Origin: Corynebacterium pollutisoli
GTDB lineage: Bacteria; Actinomycetota; Actinomycetes; Mycobacteriales; Mycobacteriaceae
Assembly (NCBI RefSeq): GCF_900177745.1
Contig: NZ_FXAR01000007.1
Coordinates: 89,598-153,597, forward strand
Direction of reading: 5' to 3'
DNA length: 64,000 nt
In this document: in pieces, positions 26,720-36,075 of the stretch
How the letters are laid out: each line of letters starts with the position of its first letter
Position numbering within the stretch: position 1 is the stretch's first letter
Notes under the pieces: generated by a model
Told to the model about the DNA's origin: nothing
The model's input: only the letters and a program-made list of their open reading frames with translations
Databases searched by the model: none
Made by a program: the position numbers and the translations under genes

Positions 26720-29700
26720 TTATTCATCGTCGAAGCTGATGCCCTCGATCACATCCGTCACACGCCGCCCCCTGACGGGGGTACGCGGTGCCGCTGCCCG
26801 CCCGCCGAGGCGCGCTCCGCGCGGGCTTATCGACGCCCCCGCCTCCCGCAGCGCCCCCAGGTGCGGGGAGTCGAACACCGGCTGTCCGTTGAGCTTCTCG
26901 ACGGTGAGGTTGTGCCCGCTCAGCGCCCGCACCACGAGCGCGAGGTGGTCGGTGTCGAAGACGGTGAGGGTGCGCCCGCCGCGGGTGAGGTGGGCGAGGA
27001 GGACGCCGTCGGCCAGCACGACGAGGGCGCCGGCGGCGCGGGAGGGCCCCGTCTCGGGCCACGGCAGGGCGGCACCGTAGGGGTTGGCGGGGTCGGCGGC
27101 GGCGAGGACGTGCAGTTCGGGGTCGTGGAGGTCCGGGGGCAATCCGTCGCCGTCGAGGCCGCGGAGGCGGTCGATGACGCCGGGCGTCGAGAACTGCGCC
27201 GCCCCGAGGCCCTCGATGAAGTAGCCGCGCATGGCCTTGCCGGACTCCTCGAAGCCGCTGAGCACCTTGTAGGCGAGGGCGAAGCCGCCGAGGACGTCCT
27301 CGTTGACGACGCTGCCGCGGGTGACCACGCCGTAACGGTCGAGCCAGGTCTCGCCCTGGATGACGGAGCGGGTGGTGGCGTCGCGGCCGGGCGGGACGCT
27401 GAGTGCCCAGCGCCCGCCCATGTCGAGGGGTGGCCCGGAGCGCAGGCGGGAGCGGTTGGGGCGCCGTCGGGCGCGGTGGGCGGTGGTGCCGCCGGTGGTG
27501 GCCAGGCGGGCGCGGATGGGGGCGAAGCCGTCGGGGCTGACGAGCCCGGCGTCGACGAGCCCCCACAGGGCCTCCCGCAGTTCCGCCGCGGTGACCATCT
27601 CCGACAGTTCCCGCTGCAGGTCGGCGAAGAGGAAACCGCCGCCCCGGCGGAGGATCCCCATGACCTGTTCCTGGATGAAGGTCAGTCCCGCGGTTTCGAC
27701 GTCGGGGACGAGGTCCGCGGCGATGTCGGCGGGCAGCAGCATGATCCACGGGTCGCGGGCGGCGGCGGTGCCGGCCCCGACGATGAGGATCTCCCCGTTG
27801 GAGGTCAGTTCGTCGAGCATGAGCGGGTCGTAGTCGCGCACCCGCGACGGCAGGACGAGGGACTCCCAGGCACTCGCCGGCAGGCGCACCCCGGCCAGCT
27901 GCTCGAGGGCGGCGAAGACACCGTCGGCACCCCGCAGGGGCCCGCCGATCTGGTGCCAGTCGATGAGGAAACGCGCGTAGGTCGACCCGATGACGGGCCG
28001 GGTGGCCGCGCGGGCCGCGGCCAGGGAGCGCCGCCGGATGACGCCGAGCACCTCGGCGGCGCAGTACTCCTGTTCGTCGATGCCCTGCCGGAAGTGGCCG
28101 TCGACGAGGCGGGCGTCGGCAAGCAGGGGTTGCAGGGCGGAGTGCGCGGCGCTCACGGCCAGCCCGAAGGCGTCCGCCAGGTCGCGCAGGACGAACGGCC
28201 CGCGCGTGCGCACCCAGCGGGAGACGAGTTGCTCGAGGGCGTCGACGATGGTCTCCACCTGGGCGGGCACCCCGGGCGGGACGGGGATGCCCAGGCCGTC
28301 GCGCAGCAGCGGGGCGTCGAGGGTCTGCGCCAGGTGTTCGACGCCGCCGATGCGCACGACCATGACCCGGTCCCCCAGCGACGCCCAGTCCACCGTCACC
28401 TCCGCCAACGGCAGCGGCCCCAGCCGGCGCAGGGCATCGGCCAGCTCCTCCGGGGTGCGGGGCGGGCGGCGCAGCGAGGCGTGGACCTCGGCGATGATCT
28501 CCGGGTCGAGCAGCTCCCGCAGTTCGACGGTGCCCAGCAGCTTGGCCAATAGAGCGGGGTCGAGGGCGAGGGCCGCCGCCCGCTTCTCCGCCAGCGGCGA
28601 GTCGCCCTCGTACATGAAGGCGCCGGTGTAGTTGAACAGCAGCGAGGACGCGAAGGGGCTGGGCTGGTCGGTGGTCACCTCGGAGATGCGCACGCGGCGG
28701 GTCGCCAGGTCGCGGCACACCGTGGTCAGGGCGGGCAGGTCGTAGACGTCCTGCAGGCACTCGCGGACGGTCTCCAGGATGATGGGGAAGCTGGGGTATT
28801 TGCGGGCGACGTCGAGAAGCTGGGCCGCCCGCTGCCGCTGCTGCCACAGGGGCGCGCGCTTGCCGGGGTGGCGGCGCGGCAGGAGGAGGGCGCGGGCGGC
28901 GCACTCGCGGAAGCGGGAGGCGAACAGGGCCGACCCGCCGACCTGTTCGGTGACCACCTCCCCGATGTCGTCCGCGTCGAAGAGGAACAGCGACGCGTCC
29001 GGGTCGGCCTCCCCCTCAGGCAGGCGCAGGACGATGCCGTCGTCCCCGGCAACGGCCTGGGCGTCCATGCCGGTGCGCTCGGCGATGCGGGCGCCCACCG
29101 CCAGGGCCCACGCCGCGTTGACGCCGCGTCCGAAGGGGGCGTGGAGGACGACGCGCCAGTCCCCCAGTTCGTCCCGGAAGCGCTCGAGGACCAGGGTCTT
29201 CTCGTCGGGGACGACGCCGGTGGCCTCCTCCTGTTCCGCCAGGAAGGCCAGCAGGTTGTCGCGCGCGTACCCGGAGAGATCCGTCACCTGGGAGGGGTCG
29301 GCGTGGACGCAGCGTCGATAAGCGCCGAGGGCGAGGCCGAGCTCGTAGGGCCGGCCGGCGGCGTCGCCGGTCCAGAACGGCAGGCGGCCGGTGTGTCCGG
29401 GCGCGGGGCTGACGAGGACCTGGTCGCGGGTGATGTCCTCGATGCGCCAGCTGGAGGCGCCGAGGGTGAAGACGTCGCCGACGCGGGACTCGTAGACCAT
29501 CTCCTCGTCGAGTTCGCCGACGCGGCGCGGCGCCCCCTCCCCGCCGAGGAGGAAGACGCCGAACATGCCGCGGTCGGGGATGGTGCCGCCCGAGGTCACC
29601 GCCACGCGCTGCGCCCCCGGCCGGGCCGTCAGTCGGCCGCTCACCCGGTCGAAAACCACCCGGGGCCGCAGCTCGGCGAAATCGGTCGACGGGTAGACGC

Positions 29701-31261
29701 CGGAGACCAGGTCGATGACCGCGTCGAAGACGTCGCGGGAGAGGTCGCGGTAGGGCCGGGCGCGGCGCACGGCGGCGTACCACTCCTCGACGTCGAGGTC
29801 CTCCACGGCGACCGCCGCGACGGTCTGCTGGGCGAGCACGTCGAGCGGGTTCGCGGGCACGTGCAGCTCCTCGATGAGCCCCTCCCGCATCCGGGCGACC
29901 GTCACCGCCGACTGCACCAGGTCGGCCCGGTGTTTGGGGTGGAAACTGCCGTGGCTCACCGCGCCGACGGAGTGCCCGGCGCGGCCCACGCGCTGCAGGC
30001 CGGACGCCACCGAGGGCGGCGACTCGACCTGCACCACCAGCTCGACCGCACCCATGTCGATGCCCAGCTCGAGCGAACTCGTCGCCACGACGGCCCGTAG
30101 CGAACCCTCCTTGAGCATCTGCTCGGTCAGGGCGCGTTCGTCCTTCGACACGGACCCGTGGTGGGCGCGCGCGATCACCGGCGGCGCGGTCCCGGCCACG
30201 TCCACCGACTTCATCAGTTGCGCCGGGTCCCGCCGCAGGGGCGGTGACAGCGACTCCGGGGCGTGCTCGGCAGCCCAGATCTCGTTGAGGCGGCTGGTGA
30301 GGCGCTCGGCGGTGCGCCGCGAGTTGACGAACACCAGCGTCGACCGGTGCGCCATGACCCGCGTGTACACGTCCTGTTCGATGGAGGGCCAGATGGACTT
30401 CTGCTGCGGCAGCGCCGACTCCCCCGGCCCCGGCAGTCCGAGCTGGTCGTCGATGGTGGCCTCCCCGATCGTCGACCCCGTCTCCGGCACCGGCAGGTCG
30501 GACATGTCCTCCACGCCGACGTGCACGTCGAGCTCCCACTCCTTCGACGCGGGCGGGGCGATGATCTCGACCGGCCGGTCGCCGCCGAGGAAGTCGGCCA
30601 CCGTGGTCAGGGGGCGCACCGTCGCGGACAGGCCGATGCGCTGGAAGCCGCCGGTGATCCGGGCCAGGCGCTCGAGGGTGAGCGCCAGGTGGACGCCGCG
30701 CTTGGTGCCGGCGAGGGCGTGGATCTCGTCGACGATGACGGTCTCCACGCCGGCGAGCACCCCCGCCGCCTTCGACGTGAGCATGAGGTACGCCGACTCC
30801 GGCGTCGTGATGAGGATGTCCGGCGGCCGCCGCAGCTGCCGCGCGCGTTCGGAGGGCGGAGTGTCTCCGGAGCGCACCCCGACCGTGATGTCGGGCACGT
30901 CCAGCCCCAGCCGCTGCGCCACGCGGGCGATGCCGTTGAGCGGGGCGCGCAGGTTGTTCTCCACGTCGACGCCGAGGGCCTTGAGCGGGGAGATGTAGAG
31001 GACCTTCACTCCCCCGCCGCTTCTCGACGCCCCCGTCTCCACCGGCAGCGCCAGTTGGCCTTCGCGTTCCACCAGGTTGTTGAGCGCCCACAGGAACGCC
31101 GCGAGGGTCTTGCCGGAGCCGGTCGGCGCGACGACGAGGGCGTGGTCACCGGCGGAGATCGCCGACCACGCGGCCTCCTGCACGGGGGTGGGGGCGGCGA
31201 AAACCTCCTCGAACCAGGTGGCGACCTGGGGGCGGAACCGTTCGAGGATGCTTCTGGTCAT
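26720..31261 (-). CDS. lhr: Lhr large helicase-related ATPase
   Basis: The 1513-residue protein has the superfamily 2 motifs Walker A (APTGSGKT), DEIH (VIVDEIHAL), SAT (GLSATVRPL) and QRVGRAGH, a winged-helix and beta-barrel Lhr core to about residue 870, and the long actinobacterial C-terminal region. M. smegmatis Lhr is a single-strand DNA-dependent ATPase and 3'-5' translocase active on RNA:DNA hybrids and induced by DNA damage. The start at 31261 gives MTRSILERF, a good N-terminus. The gene is divergent from cysQ. Two exact copies and three variant copies of the dispersed motif lie inside it, in different frames. Confidence 0.95.
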   Translation of the reverse strand: MTRSILERFRPQVATWFEEVFAAPTPVQEAAWSAISAGDHALVVAPTGSGKTLAAFLWALNNLVEREGQLALPVETGASRSGGGVKVLYISPLKALGVDVENNLRAPLNGIARVAQRLGLDVPDITVGVRSGDTPPSERARQLRRPPDILITTPESAYLMLTSKAAGVLAGVETVIVDEIHALAGTKRGVHLALTLERLARITGGFQRIGLSATVRPLTTVADFLGGDRPVEIIAPPASKEWELDVHVGVEDMSDLPVPETGSTIGEATIDDQLGLPGPGESALPQQKSIWPSIEQDVYTRVMAHRSTLVFVNSRRTAERLTSRLNEIWAAEHAPESLSPPLRRDPAQLMKSVDVAGTAPPVIARAHHGSVSKDERALTEQMLKEGSLRAVVATSSLELGIDMGAVELVVQVESPPSVASGLQRVGRAGHSVGAVSHGSFHPKHRADLVQSAVTVARMREGLIEELHVPANPLDVLAQQTVAAVAVEDLDVEEWYAAVRRARPYRDLSRDVFDAVIDLVSGVYPSTDFAELRPRVVFDRVSGRLTARPGAQRVAVTSGGTIPDRGMFGVFLLGGEGAPRRVGELDEEMVYESRVGDVFTLGASSWRIEDITRDQVLVSPAPGHTGRLPFWTGDAAGRPYELGLALGAYRRCVHADPSQVTDLSGYARDNLLAFLAEQEEATGVVPDEKTLVLERFRDELGDWRVVLHAPFGRGVNAAWALAVGARIAERTGMDAQAVAGDDGIVLRLPEGEADPDASLFLFDADDIGEVVTEQVGGSALFASRFRECAARALLLPRRHPGKRAPLWQQRQRAAQLLDVARKYPSFPIILETVRECLQDVYDLPALTTVCRDLATRRVRISEVTTDQPSPFASSLLFNYTGAFMYEGDSPLAEKRAAALALDPALLAKLLGTVELRELLDPEIIAEVHASLRRPPRTPEELADALRRLGPLPLAEVTVDWASLGDRVMVVRIGGVEHLAQTLDAPLLRDGLGIPVPPGVPAQVETIVDALEQLVSRWVRTRGPFVLRDLADAFGLAVSAAHSALQPLLADARLVDGHFRQGIDEQEYCAAEVLGVIRRRSLAAARAATRPVIGSTYARFLIDWHQIGGPLRGADGVFAALEQLAGVRLPASAWESLVLPSRVRDYDPLMLDELTSNGEILIVGAGTAAARDPWIMLLPADIAADLVPDVETAGLTFIQEQVMGILRRGGGFLFADLQRELSEMVTAAELREALWGLVDAGLVSPDGFAPIRARLATTGGTTAHRARRRPNRSRLRSGPPLDMGGRWALSVPPGRDATTRSVIQGETWLDRYGVVTRGSVVNEDVLGGFALAYKVLSGFEESGKAMRGYFIEGLGAAQFSTPGVIDRLRGLDGDGLPPDLHDPELHVLAAADPANPYGAALPWPETGPSRAAGALVVLADGVLLAHLTRGGRTLTVFDTDHLALVVRALSGHNLTVEKLNGQPVFDSPHLGALREAGASISPRGARLGGRAAAPRTPVRGRRVTDVIEGISFDDE

Positions 31262-31282
31262 GCCCAACTTTAACCCGCGCGG

Positions 31283-31288
31283 TAATGT
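31283..31288 (+). promoter_or_regulatory. Leaderless -10 hexamer of cysQ
   Basis: TAATGT ends seven bases before ATG 31296. No ribosome site is present between them. Confidence 0.55.
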
Positions 31289-31295
31289 CAAGGGC

Positions 31296-32054
31296 ATGAC
31301 AGTTCACCTTGACGACGCCCGCCTCACCCACCTCCTCGCACAGGGAACGGGCGAGATTCTCAAGGGCGTCCGCAATGTCGGCGTCCTGCGCGGGCGCAAC
31401 CTCGGTGACGCCGGCGACGACCTGGCCCAGAACTGGATCGCGCGCGTCCTGGAGCAGCACCGCCCGGACGATGGTTTTCTCTCCGAGGAGATGGCCGACA
31501 ACCCGGAGCGCCTGGACAAGGACCGCGTGTGGATCATCGATCCGCTCGACGGCACCAAGGAGTTCGCCACCGGCCGCCAGGACTGGGCGGTGCACATCGC
31601 CCTCGTCGAGAAGGGCACCCCGACCCACGCCGCCGTCGGCCTGCCCGATCTGGGCGTGGTCTTCAGCTCCGCGGAGTCCCGCATGGTCACCGGCCCGTAC
31701 GCGAAGAAGATCGCCATCTCGCACAACCGTCCCCCGGAGGTGGCCCTGCACATAGCGGAGCAGCTGGGCTACGAGACCGCCGCGATCGGTTCCGCCGGTG
31801 CGAAGGCCATGCACGTCCTCCTCGGCGACTACGACGCCTACATCCACGCCGGTGGCCAGTACGAGTGGGATTCCGCCGCGCCCGTGGGCGTCGCTCAGGC
31901 CGCTGGCCTGCACTGCTCGCGTCTCGACGGCACGCCGCTGACCTACAACAACAAGGACACCTACCTGCCGGACATCCTCATCTGCCGCCCCGAGCTGGCC
32001 GAGGAGATCCTGTCCATGGCCGCCGCATTCCACGGGGAGCACGGCCGCTACTAA
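31296..32054 (+). CDS. cysQ: 3'(2'),5'-bisphosphate nucleotidase, CysQ family
   Basis: This inositol-phosphatase-fold enzyme removes the 3'-phosphate from PAP (adenosine 3',5'-bisphosphate), a by-product of sulfate activation and transfer. The 252 residues show the metal-binding acidic pair in FLSEEMAD, the family motif [12 protein letters not shown] and the C-terminal [15 protein letters not shown]. It is the first of a run of folate and redox genes on this strand; thyA starts ten bases after its stop and has its own -10 hexamer built on that stop. Confidence 0.9.
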   Translation: MTVHLDDARLTHLLAQGTGEILKGVRNVGVLRGRNLGDAGDDLAQNWIARVLEQHRPDDGFLSEEMADNPERLDKDRVWIIDPLDGTKEFATGRQDWAVHIALVEKGTPTHAAVGLPDLGVVFSSAESRMVTGPYAKKIAISHNRPPEVALHIAEQLGYETAAIGSAGAKAMHVLLGDYDAYIHAGGQYEWDSAAPVGVAQAAGLHCSRLDGTPLTYNNKDTYLPDILICRPELAEEILSMAAAFHGEHGRY

Positions 32055-32057
32055 GGT
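32052..32057 (+). promoter_or_regulatory. -10 hexamer formed on the cysQ stop codon, driving thyA
   Basis: TAAGGT, whose first three bases are the cysQ stop, fits TANNNT and ends seven bases before the thyA ATG. It would give a leaderless thyA-folA-mrx1 message. Confidence 0.45.
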
Positions 32058-32064
32058 GGTCGGC

Positions 32065-32870
<806 letters not shown>

Positions 32871-32871
<1 letters not shown>

Positions 32872-33410
32872 TGGCCGTCCTCGGAGCGATCTGGGCACAG
32901 TCCCTCGACGGCATCATCGGCGACGGCGTGGGCATGCCGTGGCACGTCCCGGAGGATCTCGCGCATTTCCGCGAGGTCACCCACGGCCACCCCGTCATCA
33001 TGGGGCGTCGCACGTGGCTGAGCCTGCCGGAGCGTTTCCGCCCCCTGCCGGGGCGGGAGAACATCATCCTGTCCACCCGCGAGCCCGGCGGGTGGTCGGC
33101 GGGCGGTACCGTCGTCGACACGCTCCCGCTTATCGACGCCCCCCAGGCCTGGATCATGGGCGGCGGCCAGGTCTACTCGGCGACGGTGGCGGACTGTGAC
33201 GTGCTCGTCGTCACGCTCATCGGCGTGCAGATCGGCGACGCCCTCGGCGAACGCGCCGTCCGCGCCCCCGAGATCCCCGCCGACTTCGGGCTGGTGTCCG
33301 ACACCGACTGGCTGGTGTCCGATAATGGACGCCTCACCCTGGGCGACGAGCCCAGCGATCTCCCCCTGCGCTACCGTTTCCTGCGCTACGAACGAAAGAA
33401 GGCCGCCTGA
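32871..33410 (+). CDS. folA: Dihydrofolate reductase
   Basis: The enzyme regenerates tetrahydrofolate after the thymidylate synthase reaction. The 179 residues contain IGDGVGMPWHVPEDLAHF (the flexible active-site loop with the W-x-x-P-x-D/E motif), IMGRRTWLSLP and the cofactor-site MGGGQVYS. A one-base overlap links it to thyA and mrx1 starts directly after its stop, so these three genes form one transcription unit. Confidence 0.96.
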
Positions 33411-33665
33411 ATGTCCGAGAACCACGTCACCATCTACGCCACCACCTGGTGCCCGTACTGCATCAACCTTAAGAAGCGCCTCGACCGCACCGAGACCCCC
33501 TACGAGCTCATCGACGTCGAGCTCGACGCCGAGGCCGCCGCCTGGGTCGAGTCCGTCAACGACGGCAACCGCATCGTGCCCACCGTGAAGTACTCCGACG
33601 GCACGCACGCCACCAACCCGGAGGCCTCCGCCGTGCGCCGCAAGCTGGAGGAGCTGACGGCCTAG
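33411..33665 (+). CDS. mrx1: Mycoredoxin (glutaredoxin-like)
   Basis: The 84-residue thioredoxin-fold protein has the W-C-P-Y-C active site and the T-V-P-T segment (IVPTVKYSDG) with its cis-proline. Length, motif and corynebacterial context match mycoredoxin 1, which uses mycothiol to reduce mixed disulfides. It follows folA without a gap. Its TAG stop shares CTAG with the convergent gene. Confidence 0.92.
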   Translation: MSENHVTIYATTWCPYCINLKKRLDRTETPYELIDVELDAEAAAWVESVNDGNRIVPTVKYSDGTHATNPEASAVRRKLEELTA

Positions 33666-33940
33666 TCGTCGTCCTCTTCACCGAAGAGCGCCACCATGTC
33701 CTCGGGGGACAGGGAGGCGTTGAGGCCGGCCAGCTCGAGGGAGTAGACCTGCTTGAGGTAGTGCTCGAGGACACCGGCCAGCTGCTTGGCGTCGACCTTG
33801 TTGAGCAGCAGGAGGCGCTTGGAGGAGCCGCCGGGGACCTGCTTGTCAATGGACAGCACCGGGACGCCATCCTTGGTCACGATCTCGGCGACGATGTCAC
33901 GGCGCTGGACGTCGATGAAGGTCGGCTGGTTCTGGGCCAC
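33662..33940 (-). CDS. Conserved actinobacterial protein of unknown function
   Basis: The 92-residue product starts at GTG 33940, preceded by the ribosome site AAAGGA. It is a small soluble protein with a predicted beta-rich N-terminus (FIDVQRRDIVAEIV), a basic turn KRLLLLNKVDAKQL, and an acidic end (GEEDDD). I do not recognise a functional family. It shares its stop tetranucleotide with mrx1. Confidence 0.75.
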   Translation of the reverse strand: MAQNQPTFIDVQRRDIVAEIVTKDGVPVLSIDKQVPGGSSKRLLLLNKVDAKQLAGVLEHYLKQVYSLELAGLNASLSPEDMVALFGEEDDD

Positions 33941-34064
33941 GGCGTGGTCCTTTCTCACTGGAATGATGTGTTCCTTCCCAGGATAGTTGGCCCGGGTCCG
34001 GTTTCCGACACGTCCCCCTCGTGCGGTACCCTCACCTATGGTGCGGGCAACACTCCGGCACCTC

Positions 34065-34140
34065 GCCCTAGTAGCTCAGTGGATAGAGCACGGCTCTCCT
34101 AAAGCCGGTGTCGGAGGTTCGATTCCTCTCTGGGGCACCA
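34065..34140 (+). tRNA. tRNA-Arg (anticodon CCU)
   Basis: A complete cloverleaf is present: acceptor GCCCTAG pairs with CTGGGGC (one G-U), the D-arm contains AGCTCAGTGGATAGAGC, the anticodon loop is CTCCTAA with CCT at 34098-34100, the T-arm is GGAGGTTCGATTCCTC, and the CCA end is encoded. It reads AGG, a rare arginine codon in a GC-rich genome. Confidence 0.96.
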
Positions 34141-34142
34141 CT

Positions 34143-34207
34143 GGCGATCGCCGGTACGTAAGCCGATTTTCGGCCCCTGAAATCGAGGGAACGTACCGGC
34201 GATCGCC
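34143..34207. repeat. Long inverted repeat A, directly after tRNA-Arg
   Basis: Perfect 17-base arms, 34143-34159 and 34191-34207, enclose a 31-base loop that itself contains a small hairpin (CCGATTTTCGG). The arm begins GGCGATCGCC, a palindrome. It starts three bases after the tRNA 3' end and is followed by TTTG, so it could terminate the tRNA transcript. Confidence 0.75.
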
Positions 34208-34213
34208 TTTGTC

Positions 34214-34282
34214 AGGTAGATCATCGTGCAGCAGTGAGCTTTTGCAGGTCGTTTCCGGTCCCTCCTGCACGATGATCTACCT
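34214..34282. repeat. Long inverted repeat B, in tandem with A
   Basis: Perfect 18-base arms, 34214-34231 and 34265-34282, enclose a 33-base loop. Its arms are unrelated in sequence to repeat A, but size and architecture are alike. It may be a second terminator, a non-autonomous palindromic element, or an integration scar at the tRNA 3' side. Confidence 0.7.
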
Positions 34283-34356
34283 CTCAGGACTGACACCACC
34301 CCCGCCCCGTTGCTATTGTGACGGTTGTTAACAATGTGACAATTCCGGGAGTCTCC

Positions 34357-35193
34357 ATGTCCACCATGAACCGCCGCGGTTTCCTCCGCGCCTCGGCCCT
34401 CACCCTCGCCGCCGGCACGCTCGGTACCGCCGCCGTCGCCGCCCCGCAGGCCACCGCCCAGGGCCGCATCCTGGGCACCGTCATCGACTACGCGGCCGGA
34501 GTGCCCTCCGCCGCCTCCATCAAGGCAGCGGGCCACCTGGGTGCCGTCCGCTACGTCTCCCAGCGCCGCCCGGGCACCGAGAACTGGATGCTGGGCAAGC
34601 CCGTCACCCTCACCGAGACCCGCTCGCTCGCCTCAGAGGGTCTGCAGACCGCCTCCGTGTACCAGTTCGGCCGCGCGGAGACCGCCGACTGGCTGCAGGG
34701 GGCCGCCGGCGCCGCCGTCCACGCCCCACAGGCCATCGCGCTGCACGTCGCCGCGGGCGGCCCGACCGGTCGCCCGATCTACGTCGCCATCGACGACAAC
34801 CCGACCCGCACCCAGTACGTCAACCAGATCCGCCCCTACCTGCAGGCCTTTCAGGCCGCGCTGACCCTCGCCGGTTACCGCACGGGTGTGTACGGCAACT
34901 ACAACGTCATCGACTGGGCGATCGCGGACGGCATCGGCACCTACTTCTGGATGCACGACTGGGGTTCCGGCGGGAAGATCCACCCGCGCACCACAATCCA
35001 CCAGCTGCCCCAGAACAAGCAGAAGGTCATCGACGGCGTCACCGTGGACATCAACAACGTCTACGCCACCGACTGGGGTCAGTGGACCCCGGGCCAGTCG
35101 GGCACGGTCACCCCGCCCGCTCCCCCGGCACAGCAGCCGGCACTGGACGTCAACCAGATCCTCGAGCTGCTCCGCCGGGCCTCGAGACTCTAG
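34357..35193 (+). CDS. Tat-exported DUF1906 glycoside-hydrolase-like protein
   Basis: The 278-residue product begins with a twin-arginine signal (NRRGFLRAS) and a hydrophobic stretch ending near TATAQ, so it should be exported folded. The mature domain matches DUF1906 (Rv2525c-like): GTVIDYAAGVPS at the start, YVAIDDNP in the middle with conserved acidic residues at a barrel end, and YGNYNVIDWA. Rv2525c is linked to cell-wall remodelling. A proline-rich linker and short C-terminal helix follow. The upstream region has the palindrome TTGTTAACAA (34325-34334) flanked by TGTGAC direct repeats at 34317 and 34335. Confidence 0.87.
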   Translation: MSTMNRRGFLRASALTLAAGTLGTAAVAAPQATAQGRILGTVIDYAAGVPSAASIKAAGHLGAVRYVSQRRPGTENWMLGKPVTLTETRSLASEGLQTASVYQFGRAETADWLQGAAGAAVHAPQAIALHVAAGGPTGRPIYVAIDDNPTRTQYVNQIRPYLQAFQAALTLAGYRTGVYGNYNVIDWAIADGIGTYFWMHDWGSGGKIHPRTTIHQLPQNKQKVIDGVTVDINNVYATDWGQWTPGQSGTVTPPAPPAQQPALDVNQILELLRRASRL

Positions 35194-36002
35194 TCCTCCA
35201 GCGCCTCCTCGATCTCGTCCTTGAGCTGGAACTCGACGAGATCGGTGAGGTCGTCGGCCGTGCCCGTCACGGCCGCGGCGACGACGAAATTCTCGCCGAA
35301 AGACACCGACGAGTGCAGGTCGCGCTTGTCGGACCATCCCCACTTGGTGCCGATCACCCCGGGCAGCACCGAGGTCCCGAAATCCTGGCCGTAGCCGTCG
35401 GCGGCGATGGGGGTCGCCTCCGCCATGGCCACCAGGATCGGGTGCGTGGGGTCCTCCTCGAGCAGCTGGGCGATGAAGTTCACCGCGTCCCACGTGGACG
35501 TCACGGAGAAGCCCCAGCGGTCCGCAGCGCGCGTCGACAGCAGGCCGTACTCCTCGGCGACCTCGTCGATGGAGTCGGGGTAGGCGCGGTAGAGCTGCCC
35601 GGCCACCTTGTCGGACGAGGAGCTGATCATGGTGATGGCGTCGTACTGCTCGGCGAGGGTGCCGTGCTCGATGACGTACGCCGCGATGTAGAGCTTGATG
35701 AGGCTCAGGGCCGGCCGCGCGAAACGCTCCGTCGCCGTGCCCGTCCGGTAGCCGTCGGAGATGCGGTAGAAGCTCACCTGTGAGCCGGTGGAGTTCTCCA
35801 CGAAGGAGTCCAGATCCGGGCCGGCGACGGTCACCGGTTTCACCTCCTGCTTCTCGACGACCTCGGGGGTGGCGGCGACCGTCTCGGGCGCGGCGTCGAT
35901 AAGCGGGGTGTCGCGGGGCAGACCGAGGACCGCGACCAACGGGATGGCGACGAGCACCGTGGTGACCACGGCGATCACCACCCGGGAAAAGGTTGTTGAC
36001 AC
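35190..36002 (-). CDS. Membrane-anchored serine hydrolase (beta-lactamase-like fold)
   Basis: The 270-residue product starts at GTG 36002; minus-strand TATCAT (36011-36016) ends eight bases upstream, supporting a leaderless start there. One membrane helix (VVIAVVTTVLVAIPLVAVLG) is followed by a periplasmic-type domain with S-x-x-K (LSLIKLY) and SSSDKVAGQL in place of SxN. KTG is replaced by G-T-K-W-G-W. It resembles the lipoprotein at 299 in motif order. Lytic or hydrolytic activity is uncertain. The stop shares CTAG with the DUF1906 gene. Confidence 0.75.
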   Translation of the reverse strand: MSTTFSRVVIAVVTTVLVAIPLVAVLGLPRDTPLIDAAPETVAATPEVVEKQEVKPVTVAGPDLDSFVENSTGSQVSFYRISDGYRTGTATERFARPALSLIKLYIAAYVIEHGTLAEQYDAITMISSSSDKVAGQLYRAYPDSIDEVAEEYGLLSTRAADRWGFSVTSTWDAVNFIAQLLEEDPTHPILVAMAEATPIAADGYGQDFGTSVLPGVIGTKWGWSDKRDLHSSVSFGENFVVAAAVTGTADDLTDLVEFQLKDEIEEALED

Positions 36003-36075
36003 GTCTGAACATGATAGCGCCGCCACCACGTTTTCACGTGATGGCGGCGCTGGGGTCTAGCGGGAGGTCAGGCGA

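Noticed and set aside
26861..28552. Long plus-strand open frame opposite lhr
   Set aside because: Antisense shadow of a GC-rich gene with strong helicase motifs; the translation is low-complexity Gly/Asp/Val/Arg sequence.
34143..34282. CRISPR array or integrated element at the tRNA
   Set aside because: Only two unrelated palindromes are present, with no repeat-spacer periodicity, integrase gene or duplicated tRNA 3' end.
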